Origin: Lachnospiraceae bacterium
Lineage (GTDB): Bacteria > Bacillota > Clostridia > Lachnospirales > Lachnospiraceae
Length of the DNA: 62,420 nucleotides
Reading direction: 5' to 3'
NCBI GenBank assembly: GCA_003862155.1
Contig: QOUV01000013.1
Coordinates: 1 to 62,420 of the forward strand
Shown here: one piece after another, positions 6,123 to 15,240 of the stretch
Numbering within the stretch: position 1 is the first letter of the stretch
How the letters are laid out: each line of letters starts with the position of its first letter
Notes under the pieces: generated by a model
Database searches by the model: none
Told to the model about the DNA's origin: nothing
Seen by the model: the letters and a program-made list of their open reading frames with translations, nothing else
Translations under genes and position numbers: made by a program

Positions 6123-7565
6123 TTACTTCTCATAACTGCCGCGGATATCCTCTTCAGGAGGCTTGACCGGGTATTTGCCGGTAAAGCAGCCGTCACAGAT
6201 AGAAAGGCCATCCACCATCTCGCGGAGTCTGTCAATCGACAGGTACGCAAGAGTATCAGCTCCGATTATTTTTCTAATCTCATCGATAGAGTGATTATAT
6301 GCGATAAGCTGCTCCCTTACAGGGATATCAGTTCCGAAATAGCACGGCCAAAGGAAAGGCGGTGAAGAGATACGTACATGCACCTCAGAAGCGCCAGCCT
6401 CCTTGAGCATTCCGACAATCCTGTCTGAAGTTGTACCACGAACGATTGAATCATCGATCATGATGACTCTCTTTCCCTTTACGGCTTCTCTTAAGACATT
6501 AAGCTTTACACGGACTGAGGACTCCCTGCTCTTCTGCCCAGGCTTTATGAAGGTCCTTCCGACATAGCTGTTTTTTACAAAAGCTGTGCCGTAAGGAATA
6601 CCGGACTCAAGTGCATAGCCCATAGCTGCGGCATTTCCGGATTCTGGAACACCAACTACGAGATCAGCATCAACCGGCGAATCCTGAGCCAGGAAACGTC
6701 CGGCCTTAATCCTCGCATCATATACAGACCTGCCATCTATATAGCTGTCAAGTCTTGCGAAGTAGATATACTCGAAAATGCATCTCGCCTGCTTTTCCTC
6801 AGGAATGGCGCGGGACATATCGCTGTGGAGTTCTCCGTCCGGTGTAACCCAGACTGTCTCTCCAGGGCGGACATCACGGACGAACTCAGCTCCAATCGTA
6901 TCAAGAGCTGCTGTCTCTGAGGTGAAGATATAGCTCCTGCCGCGCTTACCAATCACAAGTGGCTTAAAGCCATGAGGGTCACGGGCAGCGATAAGCTTTC
7001 TCGGGCTCATAACCACGAGAGAAAATGCTCCCTGCAGCTTATCACAGGCGTTGTTTACAGCCTGCTCAACTGTCGCAGAATGAAGCCTCTCTCTTGCAAT
7101 GAGATATGCTATAGGCTCTGTATCTATCGTAGACTGAAAGATAGCTCCAGTCTCTGATAAGTACTGCCTCAGTTCATTTGCATTTACCAGATTGCCATTG
7201 TGGGCGAGTCCAAGAGTGCCCTTTACATAGTTAATGACCATCGGCTGGGCATTTTCTCTGGTGGACTCTCCTGCGGTCGAGTATCTGACATGACCTACAC
7301 CTATGTCTCCATGAAGAGTAGAGAGATTATCCTTTGAGAAAACCTCGTTTACAAGCCCCATATCCTTGATGACGCTTACATTGTTCTTCGGTCCATTAGT
7401 GTCGGAAACAGCTATTCCAGCACTCTCCTGGCCCCTGTGCTGCAGTGCAAAAAGCCCGTAGTAGATTGTGCCGGCGACATCCTCTCCATCGAGGTCGTAG
7501 ATGCCGAAGACACCACACTCCTCGTGAAGACTGTCCGATGCATTTTTTTCAAAATACTTTTCCAT
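6123..7565 (-). CDS. purF: amidophosphoribosyltransferase
   Basis: A 480-residue enzyme for the first committed purine step, PRPP plus glutamine to phosphoribosylamine. The N-terminal nucleophile is Cys17 in EECGVFG, implying removal of a 16-residue propeptide. The PRPP loop is VIMIDDSIVRGTTS near residue 360. Cysteines in RCIFEY, LWPCYFG and ICDGCF suit the [4Fe-4S]-containing Bacillus-type enzyme. It lies between purC and purB on the same strand with short gaps, indicating one operon. Confidence 0.97.
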   Translation of the reverse strand: MEKYFEKNASDSLHEECGVFGIYDLDGEDVAGTIYYGLFALQHRGQESAGIAVSDTNGPKNNVSVIKDMGLVNEVFSKDNLSTLHGDIGVGHVRYSTAGESTRENAQPMVINYVKGTLGLAHNGNLVNANELRQYLSETGAIFQSTIDTEPIAYLIARERLHSATVEQAVNNACDKLQGAFSLVVMSPRKLIAARDPHGFKPLVIGKRGRSYIFTSETAALDTIGAEFVRDVRPGETVWVTPDGELHSDMSRAIPEEKQARCIFEYIYFARLDSYIDGRSVYDARIKAGRFLAQDSPVDADLVVGVPESGNAAAMGYALESGIPYGTAFVKNSYVGRTFIKPGQKSRESSVRVKLNVLREAVKGKRVIMIDDSIVRGTTSDRIVGMLKEAGASEVHVRISSPPFLWPCYFGTDIPVREQLIAYNHSIDEIRKIIGADTLAYLSIDRLREMVDGLSICDGCFTGKYPVKPPEEDIRGSYEK

Positions 7566-7615
7566 ATAAACCTTTCATCAAAAATAAGCAGAAGTCGATA
7601 GAATCCGGCTTAAAC

Positions 7616-8491
7616 CTACCATGAAAGATCCTTACCTGTAAGAAGCTTGTAGGCTTCTTTGTATTTCGCTATTGTCTTGTCGATTACATCCTGAGGCAGG
7701 TAATAATTGCTGTCAGGATTAGCCTTTAGCCAGTCACGTACAAACTGCTTGTCGAAGGAAGGCTGTCCCTGTCCCGGCTTATAGCCCTCTGCCGGCCAGA
7801 ATCTTGAAGAATCCGGTGTAAGCATCTCATCGCCAAGAACAACGTTTCCGTTCTCATCGAGACCGAACTCGAACTTCGTATCAGCAATGATGATTCCTTT
7901 TGTCAGAGCATAATCAGCGCACTTCTTGTAGAGGGCAATTGTGTCATCACGAATAATCTCAGCGTACTCGCGGCCCTTTCCAGGATGAAGCTTTTCGATT
8001 ATATCAACTGACTCCTCGAAGGTGATGTGCTCATCGTGATCACCGAGATCAGCCTTTGTGGTCGGAGTATATATAGGCTCAGGAAGCTTATCAGACTCTA
8101 CAAGTCCTGAAGGAAGCTTGATTCCGCAGACTGTACCGTTCTTCTGATATGACTCCCAGCCGCTTCCGGTGATGTAGCCTCTGACGATGCACTCGATAGG
8201 AAGCATGTCGAGCTTCTTTACCTTCATGCTGCGTCCGGCGAACTCATCATTCTGGAAAAATTCAGGCATATCCTTTACATCGCATGAGATCATGTGGTTA
8301 GGAATGATTTCCTTTGTATAGTCGAACCAGAACTTAGACATCTGCGTGAGGACACGTCCCTTATCTGTAACCTTGTTCTTAAGGATTACATCGAAGGCAC
8401 TGATACGGTCGGTAGCTACCATGATGATGGAATCTCCATCATCGTAAACCTCTCTTACTTTTCCTTCTTTAACAGGCTTGTACTCTTTCAT
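7616..8491 (-). CDS. purC: phosphoribosylaminoimidazole-succinocarboxamide synthase
   Basis: A 291-residue SAICAR synthetase that ligates aspartate to CAIR with ATP. The N-terminus KEGKVREVYDDGDSIIMVATDRISAFDV (in two motifs), ECIVRGYITGSGWESY and DTKFEFGLD are diagnostic. The length is that of the longer eukaryote-like form. It lies 27 bases after gpmI and 50 bases before purF, so purC, purF and purB catalyse steps 8, 1 and 9/12 from one transcript. Confidence 0.96.
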   Translation of the reverse strand: MKEYKPVKEGKVREVYDDGDSIIMVATDRISAFDVILKNKVTDKGRVLTQMSKFWFDYTKEIIPNHMISCDVKDMPEFFQNDEFAGRSMKVKKLDMLPIECIVRGYITGSGWESYQKNGTVCGIKLPSGLVESDKLPEPIYTPTTKADLGDHDEHITFEESVDIIEKLHPGKGREYAEIIRDDTIALYKKCADYALTKGIIIADTKFEFGLDENGNVVLGDEMLTPDSSRFWPAEGYKPGQGQPSFDKQFVRDWLKANPDSNYYLPQDVIDKTIAKYKEAYKLLTGKDLSW

Positions 8492-8518
8492 TCTTTTTCC
8501 TTTCTTTAAAGTGTTGGT

Positions 8519-10060
8519 TTATTTTTTTATAAGGAGTGACTTACCGGTCATTTCAGCCGGCTGCTCCATTCCCATCAGTTCAATAAGTGTAGGAACGATG
8601 TCGCAGAGCCTTCCTCCCTCGCGGAGTCCGTATGAAGGGTCTGCGTTTACAAGGATAAACGGAACCGGGTTCGTCGTGTGGCTTGTAAGCGGCTCACCTG
8701 TCTCGTAATTTATCTCCTGCTCGCAGTTTCCGTGATCGGCGCAGATGAACATAACTCCGCCCATCTCCTTAACGGCGTCTACTGCCTTTCCAACGCAGGT
8801 ATCTACAGTCTCAACAGCCTTTATAGCTGCAGGAAGGACGCCTGTGTGGCCGACCATATCAGGGTTTGCAAAATTAATAATAATAACATCGTAATTGCCG
8901 CTTCTTATAGCAGTACAGAGCTTGTCGCAGACCTCAGGTGCGCTCATCTCAGGCTGCAGATCGTATGTAGCGACCTTCGGGCTCTTTACAAGGACTCTGT
9001 CCTCGCCCTTGTTCGGCTCCTCGATTCCGCCATTGAAGAAGAATGTAACGTGGGCATACTTCTCTGTCTCGGCGATACGGGCCTGAGTCATGTTGTGAGC
9101 TGCGAGGTACTCGCCAAAGGTGTTCTTTAAGATCTGCTTCTTGAAAGCGATCTTTGTGTTCGGGATTGTGTCATCGTACTGGACGAAGCAGACATAGTCA
9201 GTCTTGATCCTGTCTCCTCTGTCAAAATAGTCGAAATCATCGGCACAGAAAACACGTGTCATCTCACGGGCTCTGTCAGGACGGAAGTTAAAGAAGATTA
9301 CGCTGTCTCCATCCTGTACTGTAGCTACAGGCTTTCCATTCTCCTTTATTACGCAAGGGATAACGAACTCATCTGTCTTTCCAGCTGCATAGGAATTCTC
9401 AATAGCCTCTGCGGCGCTGTCTGCCTCATTGCCCTCGCCAAGAGTTAAAGCTCTGTAAGCCTTCTCGATTCTGTCCCATCTGTTGTCACGGTCCATAGCA
9501 TAGTAACGGCCGCTTATAGATGCGATCTTTCCAACACCGATCTCCTTCATCTTCTCTTCGAGCTCGGCGATGTATTCTTTTCCTGCTGTAGGAGAAGTGT
9601 CACGGCCATCGAGGAAGCAGTGTACATAGACGTTCTCAACGGCCTGTCTCTTTGCCATCTCAAGCAGTGCATAGAGGTGAGTGTTGTGTGAGTGAACTCC
9701 GCCGTCAGAGAGAAGTCCCCAGAGATGAACGCTCTTACCGTTCTTTCTGGCATTCTCAAATGCTCCGACGAGCTCCTCATTCTTGAAAAAATCACCATCC
9801 TCGATAGACTTGGTGATACGGGTAAGCTCCTGATATACGATGCGTCCGGCGCCCATATTCATATGACCTACCTCAGAATTTCCCATCTGTCCGTCAGGAA
9901 GTCCGACAGCGAGACCTGAAGCAGCACCCTTGACGAACGGATACTCTTTAACAAGTCCGTCGAGTACAGGTGTATTTGCCTGTGCAACTGCATTTGCCTT
10001 CGGATTGTCGTTTAATCCGAAGCCATCCATTATAAGAAGTACGTATGGTTTCTTTGCCAT
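8519..10060 (-). CDS. gpmI: 2,3-bisphosphoglycerate-independent phosphoglycerate mutase
   Basis: A 513-residue alkaline phosphatase-superfamily enzyme that interconverts 3- and 2-phosphoglycerate in glycolysis using Mn. The metal/catalytic motifs are LIMDGFG (residues 9-15), the serine nucleophile region PDGQMGNSEVGHMNMGAG (about 56-73) and CADHGNCEQ near the C-terminus. It is the first gene of the gpmI-purC-purF-purB unit; a TATAAT-like -10 lies upstream (10112-10107 on the minus strand) with no good -35. Confidence 0.96.
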   Translation of the reverse strand: MAKKPYVLLIMDGFGLNDNPKANAVAQANTPVLDGLVKEYPFVKGAASGLAVGLPDGQMGNSEVGHMNMGAGRIVYQELTRITKSIEDGDFFKNEELVGAFENARKNGKSVHLWGLLSDGGVHSHNTHLYALLEMAKRQAVENVYVHCFLDGRDTSPTAGKEYIAELEEKMKEIGVGKIASISGRYYAMDRDNRWDRIEKAYRALTLGEGNEADSAAEAIENSYAAGKTDEFVIPCVIKENGKPVATVQDGDSVIFFNFRPDRAREMTRVFCADDFDYFDRGDRIKTDYVCFVQYDDTIPNTKIAFKKQILKNTFGEYLAAHNMTQARIAETEKYAHVTFFFNGGIEEPNKGEDRVLVKSPKVATYDLQPEMSAPEVCDKLCTAIRSGNYDVIIINFANPDMVGHTGVLPAAIKAVETVDTCVGKAVDAVKEMGGVMFICADHGNCEQEINYETGEPLTSHTTNPVPFILVNADPSYGLREGGRLCDIVPTLIELMGMEQPAEMTGKSLLIKK

Positions 10061-10117
10061 GAGTAAATGCCTCCATAAAAAAATATTCTATTCAACAAAC
10101 GCTATGATTATAACACA

Positions 10118-11563
10118 TCATTTTCGTTTTATCATCCCGTTTTTTTGAATGACTGCTGTCTGGGACCAGCTGTTCATATCAGAGATTACCCTGCGGTACT
10201 TAGCTGAGCCGCTCTTAAGCTTAGAAGTCTTTCCACCTGAAAAGCGGCAGGGGATAAATTCAGCAGAAATCTTCCCGTTTCTCTTCACTGTAATCTTCGC
10301 AAGTCCGGTGTCGTATCCCTTCGGCTGTTTCATCGTCGTCGAAAAGAAAAAATTACCGAGACTGTAAAACACCGGAGCACTGTCCACATACTCGACTGCC
10401 TGAAGCGTGTGGGTGTGACCGCCTATTACTGCATCCGCTCCCTCTTTGATGAATTTTTTTGCGAGTTTTGTCTGGTCGTCACCGTACTGGTGTGTCCCTT
10501 CGGTTCCCCAGTGACAGATCACAAAGACCGTGTCAGCGTACTTTTTTGCGGTGCGTATCGCCCTGACATATTCAGTGGGATTTAAGCATTTAAGTACTCC
10601 GGGCGAATCCGCGGCCACTGCCTTTGTGTAGTTTGCAGATCTTTCGATCTGCGTTCCCGCAAGTATTGCTACGGTCCTTCCATCTGCTGTCACATAGTAC
10701 GCCCTCTTTGCCTCAGTGAGATTTTTGCCGGCACCGACGTAGGGAACTTTGTCCTTTTTTAAAGTAGAAAGCGTATATAAAAATGCGTCCTTCCCATAGT
10801 CATAGACGTGATTGTTCGCGAGTGAGACAAGGTCGACCCCGATACGGTTTAAAAGTTTCGCCCTCTTTGGGTCCGCTCTGAAGGTGAAAGTCTTGCCGGA
10901 AATGGGCTTTCCGATGTTTTTCGTTCCATAGCAGAACTCATTGTTTACAGTAAAAAAGTCCGCCGACCGCATCGTATCCATAAGGCTCTGGTCAAAGCAC
11001 TGCGACAGTAAGTTGGGATTTTTGTCCATAAGGACAGTGGTCGCCGTGTGCTCGGCAAGGGTTAAGTCTCCGCTGAATAAAAATTCAGCCTCTCCGGATT
11101 TACTGGTCTTTATCTCTCTCCTCAGGTTTGCTTTGTAAAATGGATCCTCAGCCGCCGCGTGATAGTCCCAGAAAAGGGTCTTTATTGTCCTTCCTGTCGA
11201 ATTCTGCCAGACTGTGCTGTCGTCAAAGACACCGTTATCTGCTATTGTCTCAAGCGTTTTGTCCCCATATGTCTTTTCAAACCAGTCGAGAAAGCCTGCC
11301 CTGTCTTTTTCACTCTCCCCTGCAAAAAAGCCGTCAGATGCTTTTTTCAGGATTTTGTTCTTCGCATCCGTCTTCTTTTTTTCGGTGGCCGGATCTTTCT
11401 TCTGTCCGACATCTTCATCAGCTTTATTCGTGGTGTTTTTTTCCGAAGCTGTCCGGTTCGCAGACATCTTGTCAATAGCAGGCTTATCTGCACTGCAGGC
11501 CGAAAGAGTGATAATTACAGACAATATAAAAAGGGGGATTAACCCCCTTTTCTTACTGCTCAT
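10118..11563 (-). CDS. CapA-family lipoprotein (PGA_cap metallophosphatase fold)
   Basis: A 481-residue protein. From ATG 11563 it begins [16 protein letters not shown] and has the lipobox LSAC near residue 23, so it is an exported lipoprotein. A longer in-frame start would add 26 residues and bury the signal peptide. A charged linker (about 25-75) precedes the PGA_cap domain: [39 protein letters not shown] and GGHTHTLQ carry the metal and catalytic residues. CapA-like proteins take part in poly-gamma-glutamate or other envelope functions; the substrate is unknown. It overlaps the SEC-C gene by 11 bases. Confidence 0.85.
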   Translation of the reverse strand: MSSKKRGLIPLFILSVIITLSACSADKPAIDKMSANRTASEKNTTNKADEDVGQKKDPATEKKKTDAKNKILKKASDGFFAGESEKDRAGFLDWFEKTYGDKTLETIADNGVFDDSTVWQNSTGRTIKTLFWDYHAAAEDPFYKANLRREIKTSKSGEAEFLFSGDLTLAEHTATTVLMDKNPNLLSQCFDQSLMDTMRSADFFTVNNEFCYGTKNIGKPISGKTFTFRADPKRAKLLNRIGVDLVSLANNHVYDYGKDAFLYTLSTLKKDKVPYVGAGKNLTEAKRAYYVTADGRTVAILAGTQIERSANYTKAVAADSPGVLKCLNPTEYVRAIRTAKKYADTVFVICHWGTEGTHQYGDDQTKLAKKFIKEGADAVIGGHTHTLQAVEYVDSAPVFYSLGNFFFSTTMKQPKGYDTGLAKITVKRNGKISAEFIPCRFSGGKTSKLKSGSAKYRRVISDMNSWSQTAVIQKNGMIKRK

Positions 11564-12083
11564 ATCCAGGAAGTGGCTCTGCGCCCTTTCTTCCGTGGCA
11601 GAATTTGTACTTTTTGCCGGAACCGCATGGACATGGATCATTGCGGCCGATCTTCTTAACGTGTACAGTGTGAGACTTTCTCTGTGAGATCAGAATATCG
11701 TGCTGCTTGTCCTTCGAATAGATGTTGTCCCACTCCGGAAGTGTATAGAGCCACTCTGCCCTCGCATCTACCATATTTCTGTAGAGTTTCTCAAGGTCGT
11801 AGCAGAGCGAAACCTCTGTATCAGCCTCCATAGTCTCTATAGGATTCGGCTCCTTGAGGCTCTCCTGGATTCCATCGAGAAATCCAGCCATCTCGAGGTC
11901 TGTAAGGCCGAACTGCTCTGCGAGATCGTGGACTGTTCCCTTGTAGACCTTATCCGGATTCTTCAGAAGGATAGCATAAACGCCCTTCTCTTTCTCGAAA
12001 TAGTTGTTCCAGAATTTCTCGAGGTGATATCTGTCCTGTTTATTGTCATAGGCCACAGCCTTCCATTCGTCTAAAATTGCCAT
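11553..12083 (-). CDS. SEC-C motif protein
   Basis: A 176-residue soluble protein. The C-terminal metal-binding motif [19 protein letters not shown] (about 148-166) is the Zn-binding SEC-C element found at the SecA C-terminus. The N-terminal 140 residues are helical, acidic and not recognised. Free SEC-C proteins are widespread and poorly characterised; a ribosome or SecB-like interaction is a guess. The gene is divergent from the small membrane protein at 12189 and overlaps the CapA gene. Confidence 0.85.
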   Translation of the reverse strand: MAILDEWKAVAYDNKQDRYHLEKFWNNYFEKEKGVYAILLKNPDKVYKGTVHDLAEQFGLTDLEMAGFLDGIQESLKEPNPIETMEADTEVSLCYDLEKLYRNMVDARAEWLYTLPEWDNIYSKDKQHDILISQRKSHTVHVKKIGRNDPCPCGSGKKYKFCHGRKGAEPLPGYEQ

Positions 12084-12138
12084 ATCTTTTTTTCCTCCTT
12101 TTTCAGCGACCTGTTTACTTTATCACAAAAGTCGTCTA

Positions 12139-12177
12139 TTGACAAGACTCGTATTTTCCAATATCATGATTGGAAAA
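12139..12177 (+). promoter_or_regulatory. promoter with inverted repeat over -10 and Shine-Dalgarno
   Basis: TTGACA (12139-12144), a 17-base spacer and TATCAT (12162-12167). A perfect 9-bp inverted repeat TTTTCCAAT-N6-ATTGGAAAA (12154-12177) covers the -10 and reaches the ribosome binding site (AAAAGGA, 12174-12180). The leader would be only about 15 nt. The repeat could be an operator. Confidence 0.6.
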
Positions 12178-12188
12178 GGAGCCTTGAA

Positions 12189-12422
12189 ATGAAGAAATTT
12201 AAACGGATTTTTGGAATAGTCGCGGTCTGTCTGCTCGTGTTTATGTATGTCCTGACTCTTGTCTTCGCGATCATCGACAACCCTCATACGATGACGATGT
12301 TTAAGGCCTGCATCGCAGCCACTGTCGTTATCCCGGTCATGCTCTGGGTCATCGGCATCTTCATGTGGATTGCGAAGCCGGATAACAGAGAATTCGACGA
12401 CGCGACCAGGAAGAAAGACTAA
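12189..12422 (+). CDS. small two-helix membrane protein
   Basis: A 77-residue protein with two membrane segments (about 8-28 and 40-60), a basic N-terminus (MKKFKR) and a charged tail ending RKKD. No recognised family. AAGGAG sits just upstream of ATG 12189. The gene converges on ispD, overlapping it by four bases at the stops; its terminator lies inside ispD. Confidence 0.7.
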   Translation: MKKFKRIFGIVAVCLLVFMYVLTLVFAIIDNPHTMTMFKACIAATVVIPVMLWVIGIFMWIAKPDNREFDDATRKKD

Positions 12423-13096
12423 ACTATCGATTTAAGCCACGCCAGATCCTCTGGCGTGGTTATTTTTCTGTTCATTTCCTCTCCATCCACCGGAAATGCG
12501 TGGATACCGAATGCCTTCTCGAGTACCATCACATCGTCAGTTATCTTTGAAAAATCAGCGTTTTCTTTAAAAAGCTTATCGTAAGCTTCGATTATCTTTT
12601 CACGCCAAAAAGCCTGCGGCGTCTGCATTCCAAAGAGACTCGATCTCTCGATCGCATCCTTAAGCTCTCCGTTTTCTCCAATCTGTCTTATCGTATCCTT
12701 TACCGGGACAACTGCGACAACGGCCGGATGATCTTTTAATGCCTCAATAGTATCTTTTATGATCCGGGAGGAGACAAGCGGCCTCGCGCCATCGTGTATC
12801 AGCACATAGTCTCCTGTGGCTTTTTTCAGTCCGTTGCAGACTGACAGTGCCCTCTCGCTTCCACCGACAACTATATCGCTGCATTTTTCTATATTAAAAT
12901 TTTTTACGATAGAATTGCAGCGGTCAATATTATCTTCCGAAGTCACAAGGACTATCTGATCTACGCTGCTCTTTTCGAATGTCTCGAGGCTGTAGGCAAT
13001 TATCGGCTTTCCCTTCACTCCGATAAACTGCTTTGGTGTATTGCTCTTCATCCTGCTGCCCTTTCCGGCAGCGAGGACTATGGCTGTTGTTTTCAT
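12419..13096 (-). CDS. ispD: 2-C-methyl-D-erythritol 4-phosphate cytidylyltransferase
   Basis: A 225-residue nucleotidyltransferase of the MEP isoprenoid pathway. It joins CTP and MEP to give CDP-ME. The signature loop IVLAAGKGSRM (6-16), VLIHDGARPL, MQTPQAF and ITDDV are intact. The start at 13096 overlaps the stop of the upstream ABC gene by one base (TAATG) with AGGAG upstream; a longer frame start lies inside that gene. A CDP-ribitol pyrophosphorylase is the main alternative, but no partner dehydrogenase is nearby. Confidence 0.9.
   Translation of the reverse strand: MKTTAIVLAAGKGSRMKSNTPKQFIGVKGKPIIAYSLETFEKSSVDQIVLVTSEDNIDRCNSIVKNFNIEKCSDIVVGGSERALSVCNGLKKATGDYVLIHDGARPLVSSRIIKDTIEALKDHPAVVAVVPVKDTIRQIGENGELKDAIERSSLFGMQTPQAFWREKIIEAYDKLFKENADFSKITDDVMVLEKAFGIHAFPVDGEEMNRKITTPEDLAWLKSIV
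12437..12467 (+). terminator. terminator of the small membrane protein gene, inside ispD
   Basis: CCACGCCAG (12437-12445), loop ATCCT, CTGGCGTGG (12451-12459), then TTATTTTT on the plus strand. On the minus strand the same bases encode the ispD C-terminal TTPEDLAW. Confidence 0.75.
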
Positions 13097-15240
13097 TATC
13101 TTTTTCTCCTGACAATACATACTACAATTCCACAGACGATAAGCGCAAGCGGCAGGATCAGTCCGGTCAGAAATCCGAAGATCTTTATACCAGAGGCATT
13201 GATCGTAAGAGTCGTCGAGTCTATAGACTTGACAGGGATGCTTACGGAATTCTTTGAATCGTCAGGCAGCAGGTAGGAGAATACATTTGAGAAGAGCGTT
13301 GCGTTCTTTCCTGATACCATCTGGTTCTCCTCGTCTGAGAATGTATAGGCAGATCCGAAGGCAACCACTTCGCCTTTTTTCTTATTTATCGAAATAAGTC
13401 CGAGTGAGAACTGTCCCTGTGCATCTCCATCTTCCTTCTTTACAGTACCTGTATCTGATACAGCCTTCTGCAGCGCATTTGAATCTGAAAGTGAATTCTT
13501 CGCTATCGCTTTATCGCTTGTCACAGCAAGGTTCAAGTAGTTTATACCGGATGCATTTGTCTTCGTAAGTCCTACAGAAAACGGCATGAACACCTGAAGT
13601 GTTCCTGAGACGTCGGCGCTTGCCTTAGTGCTGTTTACCTTTGGAAGGAGATAGTACTGGTTCTGGGTGTAGTAGTTTTCATTCGTCTCTGCTACGATTC
13701 CGGATGTAGCTTTAATTCCGTTATCAGTTAAAAATCTGTTCAGATTTTTAAGCCCGCTGTTCTTTATGACATCGAGCGCCACAAATACTTTTCCGCCGCC
13801 GCTGACATAGTTATCAAGCTTTTCGACATCGTTTTTCGAGAGGTCAGACTGCGCCCCGAAAATGATCACAGCTGCCGCATCCTCTGGAACAGAATCGGCT
13901 TTAAGAAAATTAAGAGTGGCTGTCTGTGCATTGAGCTTCGTAAGTGTCTTTGTAAATGTGGACGAAAGTGACATCTCATCGTGACCGCTCAGCAGATAGA
14001 TCTTCTCGAGATTTTTGGCATTCAGATAATTGATCGCGCTTGTGACCTGGCCCTCGATATCGTAGCCTGTCACCTGCTGCGAGTAGGTCGAAGAGTCTAC
14101 CTGAGTCTCATAGAGATCTGAGGTATCGATCGTCCTGCTCCTGTTTCCGCTGACTACGATAAGGCTTCCGGAGGAGAGCTCGCTGTCCGTGTACTTTGAA
14201 GCAAATGTAGGGTTCTTCGTAGTATCGACATATTTTACAGTGACATAATCCGAGTCAGCCGCATAGTTGTCGAGCGTCTTCTTAAGAGTCACTTCATAGT
14301 CGTATGTAAGCGAGGACTTCTTCGCAAGGCAGTAGATCGTGACATCCTTGTCGAGCTTCGAGAGTATATTCTTAGTCTTATCCGAAAGTGTGTAGTACTT
14401 CCTTTTTGTCATATCGTGGACAGCGTACTTGTCAGGCACCTTCGTCATTGCAAAATTGCCGACGATTGCGGCTGCAATTACTGCTATTATCGTCACGAGT
14501 GAAAATGCCGAGACCGTAAGTCTCTTCTTCGAGATCGTGTAGCGGCGTTTTAAGATGATCTGCGTGGCAAGGACCAGGCAGAGCACAATGACCGTCAGAA
14601 AATAGACTATATTTTTAAGGGAGAGGCTTCCCGACAAAAAATCCGAAAGCGGCGTGGTAAAGTCGTACCAGCCGAGGATCTTTGCAGGTACTCCGCTAAG
14701 CGAGAGTGCGCTTACAAGTGAGCTTGAAATATATCCGAGAAAGATCAGGCCGAATGAAACAACTGCGCTTACAATCACATTCGGTGTCAGTGCCGAGGCG
14801 AAGAGTCCGACTGCAAGAAGGGTCAGTCCGTAGAGCAGAAGCCCTAAGACCGATGTAAAGCTCTCCTTCAGTGATACGGTCCCGTATATTCTTAAAATAA
14901 AAGGTGAGGCCGCGATAAATGCCACAACTATAGCAAAGCAGCAGGCAAGTGCCAGGAATTTGCCAAGCACGATGCCGCCCACGCCGACAGGAGAAGTCAT
15001 AGTAAGCTGATCTGTCTTGTCGCGCCTTTCGGCAGCGAACACCCTCATCGTAAGGATCGGTACTGTTATAAGAAAAATAAACGACATCCCGTTTATCGCA
15101 TAGGCGATGCTCGGGATTCCCTGCATCAGGTTATAGACTGTAAAGTAGAGGCCGTAAACTACGAGGTTTAGTCCAAGGAACAGCCATCCGGTTATGCCTC
15201 TGAAAAATGAGAGGAATTCTCTTTTAAATATTGCTTTCAT
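13096..15240 (-). CDS. fused ABC-2 permease and GldG-like auxiliary protein
   Basis: A 714-residue protein. Residues 1-230 form an ABC-2 permease with six hydrophobic segments and the conserved AAERRDKTDQLTMTSPV loop (GldF-like). A seventh helix (about 242-264) leads into an extracytoplasmic region of roughly 400 residues of the GldG/ABC_transp_aux type (motifs SDKTKNILSKLDKDV, IYLLSGHDE, AAVIIFGAQSDLS, YVSGGGKVFVALD). A final anchor helix (about 685-708) ends in RRKR. In Bacteroidetes GldF and GldG are separate; here they are one chain. It overlaps its ATPase gene by ATGA. Confidence 0.88.
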   Translation of the reverse strand: MKAIFKREFLSFFRGITGWLFLGLNLVVYGLYFTVYNLMQGIPSIAYAINGMSFIFLITVPILTMRVFAAERRDKTDQLTMTSPVGVGGIVLGKFLALACCFAIVVAFIAASPFILRIYGTVSLKESFTSVLGLLLYGLTLLAVGLFASALTPNVIVSAVVSFGLIFLGYISSSLVSALSLSGVPAKILGWYDFTTPLSDFLSGSLSLKNIVYFLTVIVLCLVLATQIILKRRYTISKKRLTVSAFSLVTIIAVIAAAIVGNFAMTKVPDKYAVHDMTKRKYYTLSDKTKNILSKLDKDVTIYCLAKKSSLTYDYEVTLKKTLDNYAADSDYVTVKYVDTTKNPTFASKYTDSELSSGSLIVVSGNRSRTIDTSDLYETQVDSSTYSQQVTGYDIEGQVTSAINYLNAKNLEKIYLLSGHDEMSLSSTFTKTLTKLNAQTATLNFLKADSVPEDAAAVIIFGAQSDLSKNDVEKLDNYVSGGGKVFVALDVIKNSGLKNLNRFLTDNGIKATSGIVAETNENYYTQNQYYLLPKVNSTKASADVSGTLQVFMPFSVGLTKTNASGINYLNLAVTSDKAIAKNSLSDSNALQKAVSDTGTVKKEDGDAQGQFSLGLISINKKKGEVVAFGSAYTFSDEENQMVSGKNATLFSNVFSYLLPDDSKNSVSIPVKSIDSTTLTINASGIKIFGFLTGLILPLALIVCGIVVCIVRRKR

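Noticed and set aside
10118-11641. Longer start for the CapA-family protein
   Set aside because: The additional 26 residues come from sequence overlapping the SEC-C gene and would place the lipoprotein signal internally.
12419-13096. IspD as the missing CDP-glucose cytidylyltransferase of the dideoxysugar locus
   Set aside because: The motifs are those of MEP cytidylyltransferase and the gene is 40 kb away in another operon; RfbF belongs to a different family.
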